Source of the DNA: Tanytarsus gracilentus
Lineage: Eukaryota; Arthropoda; Insecta; Diptera; Chironomidae
Direction: 5' to 3'
Length of the DNA stretch: 64,000 nt
NCBI GenBank assembly: GCA_038502055.1
Contig: JAXRKN010000041.1
Coordinates: forward strand, 1,203,001-1,267,000
Shown here: positions 49,810-61,801 of the stretch, one piece after another
Position numbering within the stretch: the first letter of the stretch is position 1
Layout of the letters: each line of letters opens with the position of its first letter
Notes under the pieces: model-generated
Databases searched by the model: none
What the model saw: only the letters and a program-made list of their open reading frames with translations
Told to the model about the DNA's origin: nothing
Position numbers and translations under genes: made by a program

Positions 49810-50097
49810 TTATTGAACTACACTGAGGTGCTCCATATTCCGAAATTTATTAATTAACACCATAATTTTATCCTTGATGAATCCGTTGAACTCAGGTGAT
49901 ACGATAATTGCAACGGCAAATACAATAATGATCCATCCATAGAGTGATGAAAAGAGTTGAAGAAATGACTTGCCAACGATGTAGGTAAGAAATAGCAGAC
50001 CAAGGATAATCAAAGTCCATTTGACATCAAGTTCTTCCATAATTTTGTCGAAATTAATTTTGGGAAAATTCACCATCATGTAGTGCGACGTACTCAA
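49810..50097 (-). CDS. Small two-pass membrane protein, 95 aa
   Basis: Single exon. MSTSHYMMVNFPKINFDK precedes two hydrophobic segments: WTLIILGLLFLTYIVG and a second beginning YGWIIIVFAVAIIV. A short hydrophilic turn separates them and a basic tail (DKIMVLINKFRNMEH) follows. Two adjacent membrane spans with short tails suggest a hairpin in an intracellular membrane, but this is inference and no family is recognised. It is transcribed away from TER94, with 535 bp between the two starts. Confidence 0.6.
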   Translation of the reverse strand: MSTSHYMMVNFPKINFDKIMEELDVKWTLIILGLLFLTYIVGKSFLQLFSSLYGWIIIVFAVAIIVSPEFNGFIKDKIMVLINKFRNMEHLSVVQ

Positions 50098-50632
50098 AAA
50101 TTTTGAAACTCAAATGAGTGAGTGAAAATTAAAAAATGGATTCCTGAGATTTCTGAGAAATTCTTTAAAAAAATCTTTTAAATAAAATTAAACTAAACAT
50201 CACAGCAGTCTGAAACGTATTTTTAAAATTCAAAACGTTCGAGGTGACATCTGTATTTTCAAAATTAATGGTCCTAACGGTTCATTTATCGAGGGGTAAT
50301 CAATTGCGGTGAAGATTTAAACTAAAGTCCGAGTTGATTTCACAATTCGTCATTAATTAAAGAAGTAAGACGTTTTAAGCTCTAAAAATATCATAATTCT
50401 TTAGAAAGGAATCAAGCCTAAGTAAATCAATTCAAGTGCATCAATCGGAAAGTGTATTTTCATTGTAAATTCAAATCTAAAATTGTAAGTCAAATTTTAG
50501 TGTTGCCCGCGAGCGTTTGTGCAAGTCATTGCTCTAGAAAAAGTTTTTTTGGTTACACGTACGTCTTTAATAATTTCACTTATTTTACGTCAATTACAAT
50601 AGGTTTAGCATCGAAATAGTTGTTGAGAAATC
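50098..50632. promoter_or_regulatory. Divergent intergenic region upstream of TER94
   Basis: Separates the start of the 95-aa membrane gene (minus) from TER94 (plus). Expected to carry both promoters and the TER94 leader; no specific element could be identified. Confidence 0.4.
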
Positions 50633-53480
50633 ATGGGTGATGCAAAAGGGTAAGTAAAAAGAATTAAATTCAGTAAAATTTCATCAATTTGTTTAAAAAA
50701 TTTCATAATTGGCAAAAAATATCTCTTTGTCTATCTAATGAAAAATGGATGAAAATTGTTTATGTTCTCCTTCAATATGTGTGTTAATTAATTCCTTAAT
50801 TTACAGCGGAGAAGACTTGGCTACGGCTATTCTCAAGCAAAAATCAAAGCCGAATCGCTTGATGGTCGCTGAGGCAACGAATGATGACAACTCAATTGTG
50901 TGCCTCTCGCAAGCAAAAATGGACGAGTTACAGCTCTTCCGTGGTGATACAGTGCTGTTGAAGGGAAAGCGTCGCAAGGAGACTGTCTGCATTGTTTTGT
51001 CGGATGAAGCTTGTCCGAACGAAAAAATCCTCATGAATCGTGTTGTTAGGAATAACTTGCGTGTTCGTCTCTCTGACATTGTCTCAATTCAATCGTGTCC
51101 GGATGTCAAGTATGGCAAGCGTGTGCATATTTTGCCAATTGACGATACAGTTGAGGGTCTTACTGGGTATGAAATTGATAAACAATTGTATCAGTTTAGT
51201 TATGTATATTTTTGTTTCGTAGAAATCTTTTTGAGGTATACTTGAAACCGTACTTTCTCGAAGCTTATCGTCCAATCCACAAAGACGATACTTTCATTGT
51301 TCGTGGAGGTATGCGTTCGGTCGAATTCAAAGTCGTTGGAACTGATCCCGATCCCTACTGCATTGTCGCACCTGAGACTGTCATTCACTGCGAAGGTGAT
51401 CCTATTAAGAGAGAGGTAAGAGTTTAAAAATTTCGTATGATTCATAATTTATTGAAAATATGTAAATAGGAAGAAGAAGAAGCTCTCAACGCTGTTGGAT
51501 ATGATGACATTGGTGGCTGCCGTAAACAATTGGCTCAGATTAAGGAGATGGTTGAATTGCCATTACGTCATCCGTCATTGTTCAAGGCGATTGGTGTGAA
51601 GCCACCTCGCGGAATTTTGCTATATGGACCACCAGGTAAGATTTGAACTATTCTATTAATTTAGTGAAATAATAATACTTATTATTTATTATTATAGGTA
51701 CTGGAAAGACCCTTATTGCTCGTGCTGTCGCGAATGAAACTGGAGCTTTCTTTTTCCTCATCAACGGACCCGAAATCATGTCAAAGCTCGCGGGTGAATC
51801 CGAATCTAATCTTCGTAAGGCATTCGAGGAGGCCGATAAGAACTCTCCAGCTATTATTTTCATTGATGAACTCGATGCTATTGCACCTAAGCGTGAAAAG
51901 ACTCATGGTGAAGTTGAACGTCGTATTGTCTCTCAGCTTCTTACACTCATGGACGGCATGAAAAAGAGCTCACATGTTATCGTCATTGCTGCCACAAATC
52001 GTCCAAACAGCATTGATCCAGCACTTCGTCGTTTCGGACGTTTCGATCGTGAAATTGACATTGGCATTCCAGACGCAACGGGACGCTTGGAAGTGTTGCG
52101 TATCCACACCAAGAACATGAAATTGGCTGATGATGTCGATCTTGAACAGATTGCCGCAGAGTCACACGGTCATGTTGGAGCTGATTTGGCTTCGCTCTGC
52201 TCGGAAGCTGCATTGCAACAAATTCGTGAGAAAATGGACTTAATTGACCTCGAAGACGATCAAATTGACGCTGAAGTACTGAATTCACTTGCTGTGTCTA
52301 TGAACAATTTCCGCTATGCAATGACAAAATCTAGCCCATCGGCATTGCGCGAGACAGTTGTTGAAACGCCCACAACTACATGGGAGGATATTGGTGGCTT
52401 GGAAAATGTCAAGCGTGAGCTTCAAGAGCTTGTTCAATATCCAGTTGAACATCCAGATAAATTCTTAAAGTTCGGCATGCAGCCATCACGTGGTGTTCTT
52501 TTCTATGGCCCACCCGGTTGCGGTAAAACTCTTCTCGCTAAAGCTATTGCCAATGAGTGTCAAGCAAACTTCATTTCCATCAAGGGACCAGAGTTACTTA
52601 CCATGTGGTTCGGCGAGTCTGAAGCTAATGTCCGTGACATTTTCGATAAGGCACGTTCAGCTTCACCCTGTGTCCTCTTCTTTGATGAACTGGACAGTAT
52701 TGCAAAGTCTCGCGGTGGAAATGTTGGCGATGCCGGTGGAGCTGCTGATCGTGTGATCAATCAAATTCTCACTGAAATGGACGGCATGGGAGCAAAGAAA
52801 AATGTCTTCATTATTGGCGCTACAAATCGTCCCGACATCATCGATCCAGCCATCCTTCGTCCTGGTCGCTTAGATCAGCTCATCTATATTCCATTGCCCG
52901 ATGAGAAATCACGTACTGCAATCTTGCACGCTAACTTGAGAAAGAGTCCAATTTCAAAGGAAGTCGATTTAGGATATATTGCTAAAGTTTCACAGGGTAA
53001 AGTTGACTATATATTTTTTATCAATAATTTAACTAGTTAAACTATTATTTAGGATTCTCCGGAGCTGATTTGACTGAAATTTGTCAACGCGCTTGTAAAC
53101 TCGCTATTCGTCAGGCAATTGAAACTGAAATTCGTCGTGAGAAGCAACGTAATGAGAACCAGAATGTGGCTATGGAGGTAAAAATACATTAATAAAGTAA
53201 ACTTACATTTTTATTAACAAACAAATTCGTTTAGATGGACGAAGACGATCCCGTTCCAGAAATAACTAAAGTTCACTTTGAGGACGCAATGAAATTCGCT
53301 CGTCGTTCAGTTTCCGACAACGACATTCGCAAATACGAGATGTTTGCTCAGACATTACAACAATCGCGTGGTTTCGGCAACAACTTTAGATTTCCAGCGG
53401 GCAGTGGCGGAAATAGTGGTCCAAACAATCCCAGCGATCAGCAAAATCAACCGAATGATGACGATGATCTTTACAACTAA
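50633..53480 (+). CDS. TER94: Transitional endoplasmic reticulum ATPase (VCP/p97, Cdc48)
   Basis: Hexameric AAA+ unfoldase that extracts ubiquitinated proteins in ERAD, membrane fusion and chromatin turnover. Seven exons (50633-50649, 50807-51166, 51223-51415, 51470-51635, 51698-52996, 53053-53177, 53235-53480) encode 801 aa, exactly the family size. N-domain: LFRGDTVLLKGKRRKE and YGKRVHILPIDD. D1: Walker A GPPGTGKT (split by an intron, near residue 243), Walker B IIFIDELDAIAP, arginine-finger region RRFGRFDREIDIG. D2: GPPGCGKT near residue 516, VLFFDELDSIA, RPGRLDQLIYIPLP. The tail ends DDDDLYN, a match to the C-terminal peptide that binds PUB/PUL adaptors. Very high similarity to fly TER94. 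A polyadenylation signal AATAAA lies at 53715-53720. Confidence 0.99.
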
Positions 53481-54139
53481 GCGTCCCACACACACACACT
53501 CTTGATAATATCCCTAGGAAATATTTTATAAGGCACTTGGAGGGAGAAAAACAAAAATTCACACATCTCATGCTGATCTTCGATCCCATGAAAATTTTCC
53601 GTACATTTTTTTAATATTATTTTCTTCTCGCAACTAAAATTACAAGAATGCTAAAGATTTTTCCTTCTTTTCTTCTTTCCACAACGTCAACAGCATCCGT
53701 TACTTTCCTTAATTAATAAATAAAAGAAATAAAACACTATTTAATGGAAGGAAAAATTTTATATAAAATAAATTTAATTAAACTGTAGTGGATGATGAGA
53801 GGACTTGGAATTTTCTTTTCTCAGTAGAATTTATGAGAAATAAAAATGCTGAAAAATATAAAGTTTTTTTAATTACTTCAAAATGCAGATTAAATTTTTG
53901 AACACATTTGTTTATTAATTCTTTAAACATAAAACATTTTGTGACATCTATGGAAGACTGTAAATGCTTTTGTTTGTTTTTAAATGCTTTTAAACATTGC
54001 TTGCTTTTAAAATATTTTTCTCATTTTTTTTAACATGTTGAAAAAGGAATATAATTAAATAATAATTTGGGTCTTTTGAGATAAAAAATGGCTTGAGCGA
54101 AACAAAGTTGTGCGAGATTGAGAGAAAAATATAATTAAT
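53481..54139. other. 3' UTRs between convergent TER94 and Gabat
   Basis: AT-rich; contains the TER94 polyadenylation signal and the Gabat 3' end. No coding exon. Confidence 0.6.
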
Positions 54140-57100
54140 TTAAAGATCCTTCAATACGGTACGGAATTTATCGAGAAAGATGTTAGCATGTTTCGGCTCG
54201 AAAATTAAAGCCGGTCGAAATCGAAGCGAGCGCTAAAAATTAAATAAATATTAAATTATGTCAAGTTTAATAAAATTTATTTACCTCTCCGCATCCGCCC
54301 GATTGAATGCCTTGCTTCTTTAATTGTCCAACAATTTTGTCTCTTGAAGCACTATCTTTTGCATTAATTGCCAAGAAAGTTCCACGACCGCGTGCCGAGT
54401 CCAATACGCCACTAAATTCATTTTGTGCATCCTTCAATCCCTTTAAAAGCACATCTCCACTCTTTCTAACAGTCTCAATTAAATTATCTCGCTTAATAAC
54501 CTTAAGGATACTTTCGAGAATAATTAATTTGCCGGGATCTCCGCACCATGTGTTAAAAATTCTATATTCTTGATCGGGTTTGTACTCAAGTTTGTGAAAG
54601 TAGCCACCAATTTGCATTTTTTTCGAGAATGTGACAATGTCAGGTGGTCCATCAAGATTAAACCACTCGTGACACCAAAATTTACCAGTAGGGCCGCCGC
54701 CAGTTTGAACTTCATCGATGAGTAGAGCGACTCCCTTTTTCTTTGCCACTTGCTGTAGGCCTTGGAAGAACTCGGGTGAACCTTCATTATCACCGCCCTC
54801 AGCTTGAATCGGCTCAACAATAATTCCGGCAACATCGTGATTTTTCTTCTTCCACTGATCAATCAAATCCTCGACAGCAGCCAGACATTTTTTATCTTCC
54901 GCCTGATTCTCTCTAACATTATCTTCCAACGGATATTTATAGCTTGGAAATGGTGCAATTGGCCAATCTAATGCGGGAATATCAATCTTGTGAATGTATT
55001 TCGAGTGAGTTGTTGATAAAGCTCCAATTGTACGTCCATGGAAGCCTCCGTGGAAAGAGAGAATAGACAATTGTGGTGATCCTGGTGGTTGATTGATCAT
55101 GCAGCTTTCCTTTTCGGCAGCAGAAAATTCAACATTTATGCCACGTTTATTCTTGCAATACCATAAGAACATGTTTTTAAAAGCATTTTCATTGCTGCAA
55201 GAGCCACACATCATTGTGGTGATGCATGGAAGTCCCTTTGGTGCCACGGGCATGAGAACATTCTCAAGTTTATCTGGCCAATCGGCACCTGGAAAAACTC
55301 CCAATGCAGGACGATTAATTAGCGCTCTCAATGCATGCTCAGAATCGAATGCTTTCAACACATCTGGATGGTTATAGCCGAGTGGTAAACTCGAGATTTG
55401 AGTGTAGATGTCTGAAAGTGATTAAAATTATTTTGTGCATGCTGCAATTTTTTTAACTTACCCAATAATTGATTTCCATCCACATCGACAAGATAATTTC
55501 CAATGCTCTTGTCATAATCAGCAAAAAGTTGAACAGATCCTGCTTGCTGAAAATATTGAAATAAAAAATTAAATCACAGCAATCAATTTTAAAATTTTCA
55601 TTTTTAATCAAAGAGTTTTTCCAAATTTTTTTGATATCGAGACTTTTGTAAAAATGGATGCAGCAGCCGTATTTAAATTAAAAAATGGTCTTCTTAATCT
55701 TCAAGAAATGCTTTATGATGATGATGACTGTTTATTGGACTTGCAAGCAATTTATAATGAAACATTGAGTGACTATCAGCGATTAATAAAAAAAAATACT
55801 CCAAAGGATGAACTGAAACCAACAAAAATTAGTTACATAAATGCTAAAACCTTGTTGTGTGAAAAACTGAATGCAGCCAGGTCGCTTGCTCATGATTTAA
55901 AACAACTAACCAATAACGAATCTGATTTGAAAGCAATTCGTGACCTTATGGATGCAATGCCATTTTATCCAGAGGATTTACCTGGAGATGATTCGGAAAT
56001 AAGCAAAAGTAGTTCGGACAGTGACATTGCAGAGATTAGCGACTCCTACGATGAAAATGCCGATATATCGCTCAATCAATCGATTAAAGATTTTATAATG
56101 GAGGTGGAAGAGATAACGCTGTTAGTGGAAGAGTATAAGAGACAAGAAGATGATATTCGTATACAGGAAATTGAGAAAGAAGAGCACAAACCAAAGATGT
56201 TTGAAGCAAAAGATGAAGGTGATTTAGAACAGTTAGAGTTGGAGCAGGAGTTCCAAAAGTTTTTTTACGACAACATTAAAGAAGCGAAAGAACATTTGAT
56301 GGGAATTGGGAAGGATATAAGAGACAAAATTGTTCAAATATTGCCCAAATGTGAAAACGTAGATCAAAGAAAATATTTAGAGGAAGTCTTGAAAAAAGTA
56401 ACTCAGCCAATTTCGATGCCATCCCCACCAAGAGCTCAAACAGCACAAACACGAGTTGATCATGATATTATTGTCATTGATGATGATGATGTCGCTGCCA
56501 TTGAAGATCAATATGAACCTCAAAGAATTGAAGAATCAATTACAGAAGAAAGAAATCAATCGAGACGAAAATCTTTTTTACCAAAATGGACACCACAGCG
56601 GCAGCATGTTCAACAACCTATTCAAAACATAATTAGTGTTCCACAGCCTGGTCCATCAACCTCTAGACCATCATCAAGACTTAAAAAACGCTCATCACTC
56701 CCTCAATTAGCTAAAGTTCCTTCTCTTGCTAAAATTCATCCTTTTTTGGGCGGGAAAAAGTCAACTCTCAAAAGACCACAAGTTCCTTTAATTCCCTTTA
56801 AAAGCTTTCACCCCGAAACAATTAATCAGACCTCAACTGAAGTGAGACCAGTCGATAAAAATTTAGTTGGTTTCATTGAAGATGTTTTTAAAAAAAGTAT
56901 CGACGAACAAAAAGCACACGCGAGAAGAATTTCCGTTGATCAGAGAGAAAATGAGGAAAAAAAGCATGTGCGAGTCTTTATAAATGGAATTATTGAACAT
57001 CCAACAATATTTAAACAATTCGAAGAGGGAACGAGTCATGTTGAAAAATTGAATTCGATGCAGATCGCATTAATGGAAATTTTTGAGGCAATTGAGGTCA

Positions 57101-60100
57101 TCATGACTTTTTACAGAGAACGTAAGAGTAAAATTTAATTTAAGAAGAAATAAATTGATTTTTTTTTCAATATTTCAGCAACTTTTAAATTTAGTAAAAC
57201 TGATGATGATGTCATTTTTGGCTTCATGAGGGAAATTCTTGTAAAACTTAATAGTGTCAGTAATTATGACGGATTTCGCAATCTTCTTCACACTGCTTTT
57301 ACAAAATTTCCTTACCCAAAGTTTCAAGCCAAGCAACAATCTCAAATTCCTACATCTCTTGCGAGATCACCGAAACCAGAATCAAGAATTCCAAGAACTC
57401 CAATACCTAGAAGCTCACCAAGTGGATTTCGAGCGGGTACAAGACCTACTTCAACTCCAATAAATCAAAGTATAAAACCCAAAATGATTTTACCTTCACG
57501 AACGGCGTCGATGACTAGACCAAGAGCCGCTAGTAGACTCTCATCTGGAGTACGAAATAATTCAACGCCATTTCAAGAGAGAATGAGTTCAATTGGCACG
57601 ACGCCCGTTAAATCGAAAGTACAAAAACAAGTTCGTGACCTCTCAAACAGAAGCTTACAAAAATCAATTAGTGAACCGTCGACAAAACAAAGACTCGAAA
57701 TTTTTTTAAAAAGCTTCTGTAAAAGTTTGTTTTTCCCTTTTTTCTGGTTAACTTAATTTTAGTAACTTAAATTTTTTTTTAGTTTTTATCATGAATCAAA
57801 AAAATCGCAAGGCACCCTTTAAAGTATGGCTAGGAACATTCCATAAAAATATCAATCCAATTCTAACGGATCTCGATCTATTTTACAAGAGCTTGCCATT
57901 TAAAGAGTTTAAGCAATTTAGTAGAAAATCACTTGAAATGTCACTAGCTAAACTCTTGAAATTTGTTTATCTAGAGACTAAAGATCAGGATTTAAGCTCA
58001 GTTCAGTGTAAGAGTTTAATTGGAGACGAGATGAATAAGTTGATTGAGTGCAAACATTTAAAGGATTTGAGCTCAGCGATGGGAATTTTTGTGGAGGGTG
58101 CAAAAGAGCTATTGATGCCTCATTTAAAACGTATGGATCAAGCTCGAATGGGATCCACTTCTGCAGGGCCGTCTCGAATGCTTTCTAGCCGTGATCGATC
58201 AAGATCAAGAGGAATGTCCGCGCGTGCTAATTTTGTTCAAAAATCTCCGCCTAAAACTTTAACACCACAAGAAAGAGCTGATCAGAGTTACTTGAACAGG
58301 AGAGGCAATGGCAATGCCCAACTAAAGACGCCAATTTGGAAATTTCTAAAATCTTCGGAGTTGTGGGAACAGCTAAAAAGAATAATTGGTACGCCAAAGG
58401 AACTCGATGATATTGGCCCCAACTACAATTTAAATAAAGCATTGAGCATAATGTTGGAGCATTCTGTTAGAATTGATGAAACGTTGAAAAGACGTAAGAT
58501 TTTAAAATTATGTTTAATTTGTAAATATCAATTTTTTATCTAGTTCTTACAATTCGACGAGGCGACTACCACAATGCTTTAGAAATTGCTCTCGACGACT
58601 TTAGACTTCAAATTATTTACATGATTTATGGCGATGACGTTGAAACATATTTTTCTGAAATTCAAGAGGTTAACAATCGAATGAATCAATTTGATATTGA
58701 GGATCTGATTCGAAATTTGGGCTTTAGGGTTTTTAAAAGTGAAGATGTCAAGCTGATGATTAAGGATCCATTTAATTTTGTTGCTGATGATGAAATCGCC
58801 GAAAACATGATAAGATTTATCAAAGACTTGAGAATTTTCCAGAGTAAATATATTTGGGAGGTGTTGCATGAGAGAATCCACGGAGAAATTGACATGTTTT
58901 TAACGGCACCATTAGAGTTTCATTTGCGTGCACCAAGAAGACATGAGGATGAAGATGACGACAATATTCGAATGAGAATAAATCACCCAGTTGTTTTACA
59001 TAAAAATGAGAAAGGCATTGGTCGCATACCAGACAATATCATAGAGAGGGATATTCTTTATGTCGCATGTCAACTGACAAATCGTGATGATGATAGTGGT
59101 GAAAGCAAATTGGACAAGATCATTATTGAAATTGCAAAGAAATTCCAGACAAAAGAATTGACGGAAAGAACTGCTGTAAGAGCAATTAGCGGAATTATTG
59201 ACTCAATTCCTTGCATACCCTACGACTTTTATGACAAATACTTCTACCATAAGAATAATATTTATTTTGAACAAGTTTATTTTCAAGATGCCGATTATAA
59301 TTTGGCTGTGCGAAGTGACATGATGAGAGATAAAAATAAGGCAAGGTGCGTGAAGGAAGAGAAAAATGAACATAGCCGTTATATGAAAGTCATGATCGAT
59401 CCTGATCTAGCGAGATTTATGCAAAATTACAATAATAATATTGACGAATATATAGAGACACTTGAGTATGATCACACATATCTTAATGCGACATGTATCT
59501 CAATGCTGGGAGCAGAGATGGCGAATAATGGAAATAGAGCACTCGGCATTCCATCGAGTGTCGATTCAAGTGGACTTACTGAGGGTAAAATTTTCGATAT
59601 TCGTGTCAATTTTCAAGGAGGTGAACAAACTGAATCAGTTAGAGCCACACTAAATCCAGTCATCGAAAAACTTCTCGCCGAATCTGCACAATTAATTGGA
59701 CTTCAAATGAATGAACCTGATCATTTAAATAATTCAATTTTGTCAAAGAGAGCCATAATTTATGAACTTCAACCAACAGCATTGCGAAGAAAGAATTTCT
59801 GGCAGGCAAGAGGATCAGAGCTTCCTCAATGGTTCCCAGGCGTTTTTACAGTCTTTCCAGATTCATTATTCTCAAAGCCGGCAAAATCAATTTTGTCTAT
59901 GAACGAGCTAATGACACATGCATGGCGCACCATGGCTCCAAAACTTCGCGGTGGTTAACTAAGTTTATTTAAAATCCAATCTTAATAAATTGATTTCAAG
60001 TGAAAATTGTTATTTTTTTATTTAAATTGAAAACTCTTTGGATGTAAAATATATGTGCATAATCATCAATTTATCTTCATTAAAGTCGTTAGAAAAAAAA

Positions 60101-60608
60101 GTGAATGCAACCAGTGCATCTTATCAATTAGCGTATGTCAATTGCTTTAATTTAAGAAGTGTAAACTGATATATTTTTGAATTCTACAAGTGACGCTCGC
60201 TCGATAACATTTTTGCTGCAGTTATCTCCAATTTTGACAAATTCTTATCAATTAAGACACACTGTTTTACTCGCTATACATCGTTAATATCAATTTGGTG
60301 TTTTTACTTGAAAAGTTTTTCAATTTTAATATTCGTTTTGTCGGTCAATGAGAAGGTCAAGGAAGAATTAGTTTTGAATAATACTTACTTGTAGTTGATT
60401 CAGTTTGCTGAGAAGTGCTCTCGATTTTGGGCCTGGAATTTCATTACAAACTTTAGGGCATGCTGGCTCAGAAGTGACATAAGAGCTGTAGAAGCATCGG
60501 AACTCGTTGGCTATGAAGATTTTAATTATTTTTGAAATATTCACGAGAATGTTCTAATTTAATCTCACCGAAAAGAGCCTTGTGACTTTTAATTGCATTT
60601 CGAAACAT
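54140..60608 (-). CDS. Gabat: 4-aminobutyrate aminotransferase, mitochondrial
   Basis: PLP-dependent GABA transaminase converting GABA and 2-oxoglutarate to succinic semialdehyde and glutamate in the mitochondrial matrix. Five minus-strand exons: 60608-60569, 60510-60389, 55546-55462, 55411-54285 and 54232-54140, giving 488 aa (human 500). The N-terminus MFRNAIKSHKALF is a plausible mitochondrial presequence. Conserved blocks: NEIPGPKSRALL, YLVDVDGNQLLD, MCGSCSNENA (the CxxC that holds a 2Fe-2S cluster in mammalian enzymes), SFHGGFHGRTIGALSTTHSK, IVEPIQAEGGDN, LIDEVQTGGGPTGKFW, and the PLP-lysine block TFSKKMQIGGYFH (lysines near 346-347). The C-terminus RSLRFRPALIF completes the fold. Intron 2 is 4.8 kb and contains a complete gene on the other strand; all other introns are 52-60 bp. 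Confidence 0.97.
55654..59958 (+). CDS. Orphan 1377-aa protein nested in Gabat intron 2
   Basis: Not recognised. Four open segments join through GT-AG introns with matching phase: 55654-57121, 57179-57718, 57783-58493 and 58544-59958 (4134 nt, in frame). The N-terminal third is acidic and helical with Asp/Glu/Ser clusters. Residues about 270-279 read HDIIVIDDDD, a textbook SUMO-interaction-type motif. A basic Ser/Pro/Arg-rich, probably disordered middle follows (SRPSSRLKKRSS, RIPRTPIPRSSPSG, SSRDRSRSRGMS), alternating with helical blocks (LWEQLKRIIGTPKEL). The last 450 residues look globular, with RINHPVVLHKNEKGIGRIPD and ELPQWFPGVFTVFPDSLFS. A nuclear role is suggested by the basic and SIM-like segments only. 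AATAAA is at 59984-59989. The open segments could be separate genes, but perfect phase continuity at three junctions favours one. Confidence 0.72.
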
Positions 60609-61801
60609 TTTCTATTTCTTTTTATTCCAGAAAAAAAAAATCAATTTCAGTAGACTCTAAAAAATGGCAGTCAGTCACTTCCTTTATGCTCCAACGATTA
60701 ATAATACACTTAACAACACAGTCGACTGCTCACTTAGCTCTCCCTGACTCAATTGGGTTTAATTTAAAACTTTAATTAAAGAGGAAAAAATATTCTGTTT
60801 TTTCTCTCTCTCTCGATACTCAAATTTTTTACACCCACACAGACGAAAATAAACCATGCGGTGACATGAGATAAGTTTGATTAGAAAATTGAGATAATGC
60901 GCATGTGTAAATAATATTTGAGAGAAACTTTTTGTTTTGATTCTCTCTTATGTTGAGAAGAAAAAATTATTTGTGTGCATGATATCTGTTGATATTTAAA
61001 ATTGTATGTTTTTGAACTATAGTAAAATTCTATGACTTCGGAAAATTTCGAAAAGATTGCACACGATTTTTTTTACAAGTTCTACTTAAATACCTAATAA
61101 AAATGGATTACATACAAAACAATTTCTTGAAAATGATTCATATAAAACTCATAATTTTAATTTCTAACTTTTTTTATTGTATTTTTCACCAACCACTATT
61201 TCGTGATTTTTTCTAAAGTTCTAAACACAAATTTTCTTCACTAAATTTTTTGCTGAAGCATCGAGATGTTATAAAGTTACAGCATGATAGCCAACATTAA
61301 AATCAAATGGAATGAAAATAAATTAAATTTTAGGTCCTCCAATCATTTTTCATACATAATTTAAAAGTTAAATAGTTGGAAAGCAAGAAATTCAAGTGTG
61401 AGTTAACGCTAGATCAAGAAAGAGCACCTAAAAGTATTTCATTTTTGAATTTAGAAATTTTTACAATGAAAAAAGATCAAGGAATTTTTAAAAATTTTAA
61501 TAAGAAATTTTATAAAATTTGTTATTCAAAAATTAATCATTTTTCATCAGTCGTACTCAACTTTATAAAATTTTTTAAAAATTTCTAAACCTCAAAATTT
61601 AGGAAAAAATTTTGACAAAAGTTTATAAATTACGAAAATAAATTAAAAAGAAAAGAAAAGTTTGCAAGTTTTAAAATTATTAAACTTAAAAAAGAAAAAT
61701 CAATCTGACGTCTATTAGAGTGCCACAGACGCTCCATTGTGTGTTGCTTGTTTAAAATTATTTAAAATAAAAAATCTTGTACTGTTCACAGCAGATAAAA
61801 C
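60609..61801. other. Intergenic DNA between Polycomb 3' end and Gabat start
   Basis: Contains the Gabat promoter/leader next to 60608 and the Polycomb 3' UTR near 61800. AT-rich, no coding exon seen. Confidence 0.5.

Noticed and set aside
58621..58650. YGDD tetrapeptide in the nested orphan gene, resembling polymerase motif C
   Set aside because: No other polymerase motifs are visible around it and the gene has host-type introns; a chance match.
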